Assembly: GCA_016293155.1 (NCBI GenBank)
Contig: JAEDEU010000034.1
Span: forward strand, 1-15,025
Source of the DNA: Clostridiaceae bacterium
GTDB taxonomy: Bacteria > Bacillota > Clostridia > Oscillospirales > Butyricicoccaceae
Direction of reading: 5' to 3'
DNA: 15,025 nt
The translations under genes and the position numbers were made by a program. The notes under the pieces were generated by a model. That model saw only the letters and a list, made by a program, of their open reading frames with translations, searched no databases and was not told where the DNA came from. This document shows positions 1 to 5,992 of the stretch, piece by piece; within the stretch, counting starts at the first letter, position 1, and every line of letters starts with the position of its first letter.

Positions 1-487
1 GAAGCACCAGCTTGAGCGAAATAAAGGATACATCAATCACGCACAGCTCCGGGACTTCGCCTCCCAAATGCTCCGGCTCAACATAACGGATGTTGGTACG
101 CTCCATACAGACGACGCGCGGATCGTTGCGCAGGCTCCATGCCAGCTGCCCATATCCAACATCAATGGAAAATACCTTGCGTGCGCCCTTCTTCAGCAGG
201 CAGTCTGTAAAACCGCCGGTCGAAGCGCCGACATCCATAACGCACAAACCGCTCGGATCAATCTGAAAATGGCTGAGCGCCTTTTCGATCTTTAATCCGC
301 CGCGGCTGACAAACGCATTGGTCTTGCCGCGGATTTCAATCTCCGCATCCTCCGGCACGGTCATGCCCGCCTTGTCTGCCTTTTGATTGTTTACATATAC
401 AATACCTGCCATGATTGTGGTCTTTGCACGCTCACGGGAAGGTACCAGTCCTTTTTCAAATAACAGAACATCCAGTCTCTTCTTCAC
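1..487 (-). CDS. tlyA: TlyA-family rRNA methyltransferase (hemolysin A family), 3' part missing
   Basis: Predicted S-adenosylmethionine-dependent 2'-O-methyltransferase; characterised TlyA proteins methylate cytidines in 16S and 23S rRNA, and the old 'hemolysin' name is historical. I translated about 162 residues. An S4-like RNA-binding domain comes first (about residues 3-60: RLDVLLFEKGLVPSRERAK, then AGIVYVN). It is followed by the linker VSRGGLKIEKAL (60-71) and the SAM-binding loop DVGASTGGFTDCLL (85-98), then DVGYGQLAW (109-117) and the RTNIRY region near 130. The gene runs off the left edge, so roughly the last 40% is unseen. The start is GTG at 485-487, with GGAGG at 494-498 placed six bases upstream. 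It overlaps the end of dxs by 32 bases in another frame, which suggests translational coupling. dxs-tlyA is a common Firmicute pair. Family assignment is secure; the exact rRNA target is inferred. Confidence 0.95.
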   Translation of the reverse strand, partial: MKKRLDVLLFEKGLVPSRERAKTTIMAGIVYVNNQKADKAGMTVPEDAEIEIRGKTNAFVSRGGLKIEKALSHFQIDPSGLCVMDVGASTGGFTDCLLKKGARKVFSIDVGYGQLAWSLRNDPRVVCMERTNIRYVEPEHLGGEVPELCVIDVSFISLKLVL

Positions 488-2351
488 GTAATGCCTCCAT
501 GCAGGCGGTACAAATTCCGCCGCAGTCGATATGATAATATTCATAAACCTTCGACACCGCACCCTGCGGCGCAAAGGAATCCTTCGTATTTAACAGGCGT
601 ACCCACTTCATCTTCACACCGCGGAGCAGAAGCTGTTCCGCTACAGCCTGTCCAATGCTGCCCTGATGCACGACATCCTCGCAGACAATCAGACGCTGCG
701 TTCGAGCTGCTGCATGGAGCAATTCTTCCGAAAATTCTGCGGTCAGGCAATTCAGCTTATACACGGCTGCTGAAATTCCCTGCTGCTGCAATTGATCTGC
801 CGCATCCAATACCTGCTGAATCATAATGCCATAGGACAGCAGTACGAGCTCCTCGCCCTCGCGCAGACAAACGCAGTCGGATGCAGAGGTGTCCTCAATA
901 AACGTCCCCTGTCCGCCGCGCGGATAACGAATGGCTGCCGGACCGTTGGTCTCATACAGCACTTTGTGCAGCATGGATCTCAGTTCGGCAAAATTCGACG
1001 GTGCATACAGCGTAAAGCCGGGAATCTGACGCAGAAAGCCGACATCAAAAACGCCGTTATGCGTCGGACCGTCGTCACCGACAATGCCTGCCCGGTCGAT
1101 TGCAAAGACAGCCGGCACATGGTCAATCGCCACATCATGAATCAGCTGATCGTAAGATCGCTGTAGGAAGGTGGAATACACGGCAAATACCGGCTTCAAG
1201 CCCTGCTTTGCCATACCTGCTGTCATACCGGCGGCATGTTCCTCGGCAATGCCCACGTCAAAGCACCGATCCGGAAAGCGCTCGGCAAAGCCGGTCAGTC
1301 CGGTTCCGGACGGCATTGCTGCCGTCACCGCACAAATCCGGCTGTCCTGCTCCGCAAATTCAATCATTGCTTCTCCGAATGCTGCAGAAAAATTCTTTGA
1401 CGCTTTGGACAGCGGCTGCCCGGTCTGCGGGTCAAACCGGGAAATACCATGATATTTCTGCGGATTTTTTTCCGCAAACGGATAGCCCTTGCCCTTCTTT
1501 GTCATGACATGGATGACCACCGGTTTTGTCATAGTTTTTGCCAGCCGGAACATACGGCAGAGTGTCTGAATGTCGTGCCCGTCAACCGGTCCAAGAAAAT
1601 TCAGCCCCATCTGCTCAAACATAGATGGCGGCAGCATGACGGATTTCACCGCACGCTTGGTGCGCGTCAGCAGATTAACTGCGCCATTGCCGCCCGGAAC
1701 GTGCGCAAAGGCATGTTTTAGGTTCTTCTTCATCCGCAGATAACGCGGTTTCACGCGCAGCTGCGACAGATGGCGGCTCATTGCGCCGACATTGCGGGCA
1801 ATCGACATATTATTGTCATTCAGGACGATAATCATCGGCTCTCCGCTCGCTCCGGCGGCATTCAGCGCTTCATACGCCATGCCTCCGGTCAGTGCACCGT
1901 CACCGATTACGGCGACCACATGGTGATGCTGATGCTGCAGCGTTCGGGCATGAGCCATGCCGAGCGCGACGGATACGGAGTTGGAGGCATGACCGGAAAT
2001 ACATGCGTCATGAATGGATTCCTCCGGCTTGGTAAAACCAGACATTCCGCCGTACTGACGCAGATTTGCAAAACCCTCACGCCGTCCGGTGAGCAGCTTA
2101 TGCGTATAGCACTGATGCCCCACGTCAAATACAATGCGATCCTTTTCCGTGTCAAACACGAGGTGAAGCGCAACCGTCAGCTCCACTGCTCCTAGATTGG
2201 ATGCCAGATGACCTCCTGTCTCGGAAACGGAGTCCAGAAGGAATTCCCGAATCTCAGAACAAAGCTCTGTTAAATTTTCCTGGGACAGCTCGCGCAAGCT
2301 GCGCGTATCCTCAATGCGGTCCAAAAGACCATATCGCTTTGTATGCTGCAT
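456..2351 (-). CDS. dxs: 1-deoxy-D-xylulose-5-phosphate synthase
   Basis: Catalyses the thiamine-diphosphate-dependent condensation of pyruvate and glyceraldehyde 3-phosphate to DXP, the first step of the MEP isoprenoid pathway, in the cytosol. The protein has 631 residues, close to the family's usual 620. Visible motifs are GGHLASNLGAVELTVALH (46-63, with catalytic-region His48), DVGHQCYTHKLLTGR (76-90), the ThDP/Mg site GDGALTGG (150-157) with NDNNMSIA (178-185), GPVDGHD, the conserved glutamate in GIAEEHAAG, and DRAGIVGDDGPTHNGVFD in the pyrimidine domain. The open frame extends about 100 codons further upstream, but that part is the shadow of the membrane protein gene. I place the start at ATG 2349-2351, preceded by GGAG at 2360-2363 and 14 bases after the upstream stop. 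A histidine-rich patch (QHQHHHV, 139-145) sits in a loop before the ThDP motif. It ends inside tlyA. Its position two genes after ispA puts two isoprenoid steps in one operon. Confidence 0.97.
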   Translation of the reverse strand: MQHTKRYGLLDRIEDTRSLRELSQENLTELCSEIREFLLDSVSETGGHLASNLGAVELTVALHLVFDTEKDRIVFDVGHQCYTHKLLTGRREGFANLRQYGGMSGFTKPEESIHDACISGHASNSVSVALGMAHARTLQHQHHHVVAVIGDGALTGGMAYEALNAAGASGEPMIIVLNDNNMSIARNVGAMSRHLSQLRVKPRYLRMKKNLKHAFAHVPGGNGAVNLLTRTKRAVKSVMLPPSMFEQMGLNFLGPVDGHDIQTLCRMFRLAKTMTKPVVIHVMTKKGKGYPFAEKNPQKYHGISRFDPQTGQPLSKASKNFSAAFGEAMIEFAEQDSRICAVTAAMPSGTGLTGFAERFPDRCFDVGIAEEHAAGMTAGMAKQGLKPVFAVYSTFLQRSYDQLIHDVAIDHVPAVFAIDRAGIVGDDGPTHNGVFDVGFLRQIPGFTLYAPSNFAELRSMLHKVLYETNGPAAIRYPRGGQGTFIEDTSASDCVCLREGEELVLLSYGIMIQQVLDAADQLQQQGISAAVYKLNCLTAEFSEELLHAAARTQRLIVCEDVVHQGSIGQAVAEQLLLRGVKMKWVRLLNTKDSFAPQGAVSKVYEYYHIDCGGICTACMEALREEETGCSVI

Positions 2352-2365
2352 AAGGAGTTCTCCGT

Positions 2366-2941
2366 TTATTTCAATTTTATCGGCAGGATACTGAGCACCT
2401 TGCCCACACCGAACACAATCTGTTCGCAGCATCCGATTCCAATACCCTTGCCAAGCGCCTTGCCGCCGATGGTCAGTGCCGCAACCATACCTGTAATCAC
2501 CAATGAGACAACAACAGAAAGCATATTGTCCAGATTCTGGCTGATATGGGTCACAATGATTGCACTGGTCGCACCGGAAATAATGCCGGAAATATCGCCG
2601 ACTACATCGTTGCAGAAGCTGCCGACCTTTTCCGCATTTCTGGTGATCCATACGGCCTGCCGTGCGCCGTTAATTTTTTTTGCTGCCATTGCATGAAAGG
2701 AGCGCTCTGTCGCAGCAGTCGCTGCAACACCGATCATGTCAAATAGAATGCCTAACAGAATAAAAGCCAGCAAGATCACAAATGCCAGCAAATTTCCCAC
2801 ATGCGACAGCGCTTCCGAAGATGCATACGACATCCCAACAGACAGCACAAAGCTGACCAGTGTAATCGTTATGACCCAGCGACCGCTGACGCTGCTCAAA
2901 ATATTCTTTTTTTTCTTTTTCGGCCTGGATTCAGATTCCAA
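2366..2941 (-). CDS. oapA: OLE-associated membrane protein OapA
   Basis: A 191-residue polytopic membrane protein, predicted to bind the OLE RNA encoded just upstream and hold it at the cytoplasmic membrane. The N-terminus is very basic (RPKKKKKN, 6-13). Likely membrane spans by hydrophobicity are about 22-40, 49-72, 113-131 and 140-160, with a less certain hydrophobic stretch at 167-187. Polar and charged residues lie within or beside the spans: FDMIGVA (67-73), a basic loop 80-105, and FCNDVVGDISG (109-119) with Asp112 and Asp116. FDxxGVA-like motifs also occur in DUF21/CNNM magnesium proteins, but I cannot show homology. The start is TTG at 2939-2941, the only fitting in-frame start, eight bases after GGAGGG at 2950-2955. 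A nearer ATG (2947-2949) is out of frame and stops after five codons. An A8 run encodes the lysines. Identification rests on size, topology and position between the OLE region and dxs, not on a remembered alignment. Confidence 0.87.
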   Translation of the reverse strand: MESESRPKKKKKNILSSVSGRWVITITLVSFVLSVGMSYASSEALSHVGNLLAFVILLAFILLGILFDMIGVAATAATERSFHAMAAKKINGARQAVWITRNAEKVGSFCNDVVGDISGIISGATSAIIVTHISQNLDNMLSVVVSLVITGMVAALTIGGKALGKGIGIGCCEQIVFGVGKVLSILPIKLK

Positions 2942-2949
2942 ATCCCATG

Positions 2950-2955
2950 CCCTCC
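2950..2955 (-). promoter_or_regulatory. Ribosome binding site that decides the TTG start of oapA
   Basis: On the minus strand this reads GGAGGG, eight bases before the TTG at 2939-2941. It lies directly downstream of the 3' end of the OLE RNA region and of a small AT-only hairpin. An ATG closer to it (2947-2949) opens only a five-codon frame, so the TTG is the productive start. Confidence 0.7.
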
Positions 2956-2957
2956 AT

Positions 2958-2973
2958 TTTTATAATAATAAAA
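2958..2973 (-). other. AT-only hairpin between the OLE RNA and the oapA ribosome site
   Basis: The arms TTTTAT (2958-2963) and ATAAAA (2968-2973) are perfect complements around a four-base loop. It is A/T only, so it is weak thermodynamically, and it has no GC stem. I do not read it as an intrinsic terminator. It could be a processing site or simply an unstructured leader before the oapA ribosome site. Confidence 0.35.
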
Positions 2974-3029
2974 CGATGGCAGCAGCCCGAGTAAATCTTG
3001 CGGCTTGAGGTTCGGTCGGATTTCCCCAA

Positions 3030-3073
3030 GGTCTGCTGTCCGTCGCCGTGACAGCGGTTTCCCTTTAAAGACC
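3030..3073 (-). other. Nested two-stem element in the 3' part of the OLE RNA
   Basis: The outer arms GGTCT (3030-3034) and AGACC (3069-3073) enclose a six-base-pair stem, GCTGTC (3035-3040) with GACAGC (3050-3055), capped by a nine-base loop. The bases between 3056 and 3068 are unpaired in this model. This is read directly from complementarity; folding energy was not computed. Confidence 0.55.
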
Positions 3074-3077
3074 AAGT

Positions 3078-3096
3078 CGGAGTGTTGCCACTTCCG
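3078..3096 (-). other. GNRA-type (GCAA) tetraloop hairpin in the OLE RNA
   Basis: On the minus strand the element is CGG, bulged A, AGTG, loop GCAA, CACT, CCG. Seven base pairs with a single bulged A and a GCAA tetraloop make a typical docking or protein-contact element in structured RNAs. The 5' arm and loop lie in one copy of a nine-base direct repeat. Confidence 0.6.
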
Positions 3097-3113
3097 ATAC
3101 CGAATTGCCACTT
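3085..3113 (-). repeat. Direct repeat AAGTGGCAA, two copies 20 bases apart, inside the OLE RNA
   Basis: On the minus strand AAGTGGCAA occurs at 3105-3113 and again at 3085-3093, start to start 20 bases. The second copy forms the GCAA-capped hairpin at 3078-3096. The first copy has the same AGTG-GCAA block but no adjacent CACT partner, so it could compete for that partner or make its own contact. Confidence 0.6.
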
Positions 3114-3313
3114 AGTCCGCACTGCAATCCTCCGGCTGCCCGTTTCAGACAGTCTAGGTGTTTTCCACGACAGTGCACGCGCCTCTTAGCCTCTTTTGCA
3201 AATATGGTTTCAAAGACCGATTCAGGGACACACTTGGCGCCTTATATGTGCCCTGCTGATGCCTGATCCACCATATTCACTCAAGGCAGGCTACTCTGCA
3301 CACAGCGCTTATT

Positions 3314-3325
3314 CATCCGAAGATG
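3314..3325 (-). other. UUCG tetraloop hairpin in the OLE RNA
   Basis: The minus strand reads CATC-TTCG-GATG, a four-base-pair stem closed by C-G around a UUCG loop, one of the most stable RNA tetraloops. It marks transcription of this strand as structured RNA, because the plus-strand version (CGAA loop) has no such special stability. Confidence 0.6.
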
Positions 3326-3340
3326 CTTCCGCACCGCATT

Positions 3341-3357
3341 GCAGGTTCTAATCCTGC
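3341..3357 (-). other. GCAGG stem-loop in the middle of the OLE RNA
   Basis: The arms GCAGG (3341-3345) and CCTGC (3353-3357) form a perfect five-base-pair stem with a seven-base loop. It sits 15 bases upstream, in the RNA, of the UUCG hairpin. Confidence 0.5.
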
Positions 3358-3477
3358 TCCGTAAGATGTCAGTTGTCTTAATAAAAGAGCTCAGCACCCC
3401 ACAGCAGCAGGTCTCCACGGAAACAGGGTCATGATTTCATGCCATTGAAAGATGCCCTATAACCTTAACCCCCAGCA

Positions 3478-3499
3478 CTCACCCCAAACTGGGCGTAAG
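3478..3499 (-). other. Bulged stem-loop in the 5' third of the OLE RNA
   Basis: On the minus strand CTTACGCCC pairs with GGGGTGAG across a short AGTTT loop, with one bulged G and one T-G wobble. It falls inside the possible 18-codon reading frame at 3465-3521, so structure and translation of this segment would exclude each other. Confidence 0.5.
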
Positions 3500-3550
3500 A
3501 AGCAAGCACCAAGGACTTCATCGATATGCCCTCCTACGGATTTTTAGGCC

Positions 3551-3564
3551 CGTCTTAGAAGACG
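3551..3564 (-). other. Short perfect hairpin near the OLE RNA 5' end
   Basis: CGTCT and AGACG arms enclose a four-base loop. It starts about 30 bases after the predicted transcription start and may form the first stem of the RNA. Confidence 0.5.
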
Positions 3565-3603
3565 CACGCTCTGACTAGAATACTGCGCCACCGTTTCATG
3601 ATA

Positions 3604-3632
3604 AATCTACCACAACTTTGCGATATTTGCAA
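3604..3632 (-). promoter_or_regulatory. Candidate promoter for the OLE RNA, in the ispA-OLE gap
   Basis: On the minus strand TTGCAA (3627-3632) is separated by exactly 17 bases from TAGATT (3604-3609), and the bases before the -10 are TGG, giving an extended TGn -10. Each box matches 4 of 6 consensus positions. The start site would fall near 3597. It lies about 30 bases after the ispA stop, so the OLE RNA could be made independently of, or in addition to, the long operon message. Confidence 0.5.
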
Positions 3633-3662
3633 GTCTATCAAAAGGATTTTACAATTTTGACA

Positions 3663-4544
3663 TCATTTGATACGTCCAGCAAGCATTTTGGCGAGTTCTG
3701 CCAGGAACTCGTGATCCTCAAAACAAGCAAGCGCCTGAATCGCCTCCTGCGTCAGCTGATCGACCAGTTCTCTGCATTTTTCCATGCCGAGCAGGGACGG
3801 ATAGGTGCTCTTGCCGTTCTCTGCATCCGATCCGATGGGCTTGCCGAATACGGCAGCATCGCCCTCGATATCCAGCATATCATCACGGATCTGGAATGCC
3901 AGACCGATTTTCTGCGCATAGGTTTCCGCAGCCCTGCGCTGCTCCTTGGTTGCCCGTGCGGCAATACAGCCCAGTGAGGCGCCCGCCTTCAGCAGCGCTC
4001 CGGTTTTGAGGGACTGAAGCGTCTGAAGCTCCTCCAGCGTGATGCTGCGGTTCTCCGCTTCCATATCCAGCACCTGACCGCCGATCATGCCGTCCATGCC
4101 GGATGCGCGGGACAGCGCACGGATTGCCTGTACCTGTACCTCCGGCGGCAGCTTCGGATTGTGGGCGGATGCGGTTTCAAACGCGAGATTGAGCAGACCG
4201 TCCCCTGCGAGCACTGCCATTGCTTCGCCGTATACCTTGTGGTTGGTCGGCTTGCCGCGGCGCAGATCGTCATCATCCATGCACGGCAGATCATCGTGAA
4301 TCAGAGAATACGTATGAATCATTTCCAGCGCACATGCAAGCGGCATCGCCGCCTCGATGTCGCCCCCGCAGACACGGCAGAATTCCAGCACCAGAGCCGG
4401 TCGAATCCGCTTTCCTCCCGCCATCGCGGAATATCGTGCCGCCTCAAAAATCTTCGTGTGCCCCAGATCCCGTTCCGGCTGAATATACTTCATCAATGCC
4501 GCTTCAACCGACTCACAATATTGGTTTAATCTCTGCTCTACCAT
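3663..4544 (-). CDS. ispA: Farnesyl diphosphate synthase (short-chain polyprenyl synthase)
   Basis: Condenses dimethylallyl and isopentenyl diphosphates to geranyl and farnesyl diphosphate, the precursor of undecaprenyl carrier lipid and quinones. The protein has 293 residues, normal for bacterial IspA. Visible motifs are GGKRIRPAL (43-51), the first aspartate-rich motif DDLPCMD (84-90) with the two-residue insertion typical of bacterial farnesyl synthases, GGQVLDM (155-161), KTG (180-182) and the second motif DDMLD (221-225). Tyr79, five residues before the first motif, fits a C15 product limit. The start is ATG at 4542-4544, directly after the xseB stop with no gap, with AAGGAG at 4553-4558. 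It is the last protein gene before the OLE RNA. Function is confident; product length is inferred from motifs. Confidence 0.96.
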   Translation of the reverse strand: MVEQRLNQYCESVEAALMKYIQPERDLGHTKIFEAARYSAMAGGKRIRPALVLEFCRVCGGDIEAAMPLACALEMIHTYSLIHDDLPCMDDDDLRRGKPTNHKVYGEAMAVLAGDGLLNLAFETASAHNPKLPPEVQVQAIRALSRASGMDGMIGGQVLDMEAENRSITLEELQTLQSLKTGALLKAGASLGCIAARATKEQRRAAETYAQKIGLAFQIRDDMLDIEGDAAVFGKPIGSDAENGKSTYPSLLGMEKCRELVDQLTQEAIQALACFEDHEFLAELAKMLAGRIK

Positions 4545-4781
4545 TTATATCGCTCCTTCCGCAGCTTCAAACGGCACCTCGACCGGCTCTCCGTTTTCCT
4601 TTTTGGTCATGATCGTCACCTTCTGCTCCGCCTGATCCAACAAGCGATTGAGATATGCCGACAGCTTTGTGCCCTCTTCAAACAGCGCCATGCTTTGATC
4701 CAGCGGCGCGTCTCCTGTTTCCAAAGAGTTGACGATCTCCTCCAGGCGCTTCATCGCCTGTTCAAATGTCAGTTCTTCCAT
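4545..4781 (-). CDS. xseB: Exonuclease VII small subunit
   Basis: Small subunit of the ATP-independent single-strand exonuclease VII, which wraps several small helical-hairpin subunits around one XseA. It has 78 residues starting MEELTFEQAMKRLEEIV, with the family signature of LEEIVNSLETGDAPLDQSMALFEEG and a second helix rich in L and K. A longer frame opens 13 codons further upstream, but that start lies inside xseA. The ATG at 4779-4781 has the family-typical N-terminus and follows the xseA stop by five bases. Its stop codon abuts the ispA start. The xseA-xseB-ispA order is standard in Firmicutes. Confidence 0.95.
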   Translation of the reverse strand: MEELTFEQAMKRLEEIVNSLETGDAPLDQSMALFEEGTKLSAYLNRLLDQAEQKVTIMTKKENGEPVEVPFEAAEGAI

Positions 4782-4786
4782 GATCG

Positions 4787-5992
4787 TTACACCTTTCGTT
4801 TTACCTTTGTCACTGTGCACTCCGCGCCGCCTTTTGCAAAGCGAACCGTAACCGTATCTCCGCGCCGCAGCAGAGCGCTGCTGGAAACAATCCGTCCATC
4901 CTCACGTGTGACTACAGAATATCCGCGGGCAAGCACCTTGAGCGGGCTGTATGCGTCCAGATATGCGGTCAGCTCCGCAAACTCTTTACGGCGATCCTTG
5001 AGCAGCATCGTCATCACGGTTCCCATGCGCTGCTCCAACTGACCGACAGCAAACTGTTTTTCCTCCAGATACTGCTTTGGCGTTTTCCGCTCCCGGCGTC
5101 TGTCCAGCTCCTTCAGATGTGTGCGTTCCTGTTTCAAACGATTTGACATGCCAAGCGTCAGCAGGCTGTCTGCCGACTGCAAAAAGCGCCGAATTTCCAG
5201 CTGATCCGGCACGGCAATTTCCGCCGCGTTGGACGGTGTTGCGGCACGCATATCCGCAACCAGATCCGCAATCGTGATATCCGGCTCGTGCCCGACCGCG
5301 GAAATCACCGGTATTTCGGAATGGTAAATCGCACGCGCAGTGACCTCTTCATTAAATGCCCAGAGATCTTCCATAGACCCGCCGCCGCGCCCGGCGATAA
5401 TGACATCCGCATTGCCATCGCGGTTGATTTGTTCTATCGCTGCTGCAATCTGTCGTGCGGCGTTTTCCCCCTGCACCTGTACGGGATAAATACATACCGC
5501 CGCGTGCGGATAGCGCTGACGCAGAATGCGCAGAATGTCCCGAATGGCCGCACCGGTCGGTGAAGTGACCACGGCAATTCGCTCCGGGAGGCGTGGAATC
5601 GGGCGTTTATGCTCCGCATCCAGCAAACCCTCACGAAACAGCTTCTGCTTGAGCTGTTCAAACGCAATCGCCAGTGTTCCGATTCCATCCGGCATCATTT
5701 CATTGACATAGACCTGCACCTGTCCGCTCTTTGGATAAGAGCTGATCCGTCCGCGCACAATGACGCTCATGCCGTTCTGTACCTGAAACCTCAGCCGTGA
5801 TGCATCCGAGCGGAACATCACGGCGGAAATTGCAGCTCCGGCATCCTTGAGCGAAAAATAACGATGTCCCGTGCTGTGCGCCTTATAATTGGAGATCTCG
5901 CCCTGAATCAGAATGCTGCGAAAGCCATCCTGTGCTTCCAGCGTCGCTTTGATTGCCTGATTCACCTGCGAGACGGTATAGACTGAATTCAT
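4787..5992 (-). CDS. xseA: Exonuclease VII large subunit
   Basis: Catalytic subunit of exonuclease VII, which degrades single-stranded DNA from both ends to oligonucleotides. It has 401 residues. An N-terminal OB-fold runs over about 1-100 (VSQVNQAIKATLE, IQGEISNYKAHSTGHRYFSLKD). The catalytic core follows: VTSPTGAAIRD (142-152), GRGGGSMEDLWAFNEE (201-216), SAVGHEPDITIADLVADMRA (231-250) and ATPSNAAE (251-258). A charged, coiled-coil-like segment spans about 270-350, and the tail around 355 reads LARGYSVV, the usual C-terminal motif. Its ATG overlaps the stop of the TsaD-like gene as ATGA, so it is translationally coupled. Length and motifs are complete. Confidence 0.97.
   Translation of the reverse strand: MNSVYTVSQVNQAIKATLEAQDGFRSILIQGEISNYKAHSTGHRYFSLKDAGAAISAVMFRSDASRLRFQVQNGMSVIVRGRISSYPKSGQVQVYVNEMMPDGIGTLAIAFEQLKQKLFREGLLDAEHKRPIPRLPERIAVVTSPTGAAIRDILRILRQRYPHAAVCIYPVQVQGENAARQIAAAIEQINRDGNADVIIAGRGGGSMEDLWAFNEEVTARAIYHSEIPVISAVGHEPDITIADLVADMRAATPSNAAEIAVPDQLEIRRFLQSADSLLTLGMSNRLKQERTHLKELDRRRERKTPKQYLEEKQFAVGQLEQRMGTVMTMLLKDRRKEFAELTAYLDAYSPLKVLARGYSVVTREDGRIVSSSALLRRGDTVTVRFAKGGAECTVTKVKRKV

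Larger units (their letters stand above)
2974..3597 (-). ncRNA. ole: OLE RNA (Ornate Large Extremophilic RNA)
   Basis: A large structured noncoding RNA of about 600 bases that, in alkaliphilic Bacillus, forms a membrane-bound ribonucleoprotein with OapA and other proteins and affects tolerance to short-chain alcohols, cold and magnesium. Here the interval between ispA and oapA lacks any convincing long reading frame. It is dense in short stems, given in plus coordinates: 3551-3564 (CGTCT arms), 3478-3499 (CTTACGCCC with GGGGTGAG), 3341-3357 (GCAGG arms), 3314-3325 (CATC arms with a UUCG loop), 3078-3096 (bulged stem with a GCAA loop) and 3030-3073 (nested stems). Length, strand and the order ispA, RNA, membrane gene, dxs, tlyA match the known OLE locus. 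Ends are approximate: the 5' end is set from a candidate promoter at 3604-3632 and the 3' end before the oapA leader. I did not align it to the OLE consensus. Confidence 0.87.

Noticed and set aside
2352..2651. 100-codon N-terminal extension of the dxs frame
   Set aside because: It overlaps the membrane protein gene out of frame, matches no Dxs domain, and a ribosome site with ATG at 2349-2351 gives the normal Dxs length.
2958..2973. Terminator between the OLE RNA and oapA
   Set aside because: The hairpin has only A/T pairs and is followed directly by the oapA ribosome site.
2974..3597. RNase P RNA, tmRNA or a group II intron in the noncoding stretch
   Set aside because: I see none of the hallmark conserved strings of these RNAs and no intron-type domain V; the gene context fits OLE RNA far better.
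4782..4820. Longer xseB start, 13 codons upstream
   Set aside because: It lies within the end of xseA and adds residues not typical of XseB; the ATG at 4779-4781 begins exactly at the family N-terminus.
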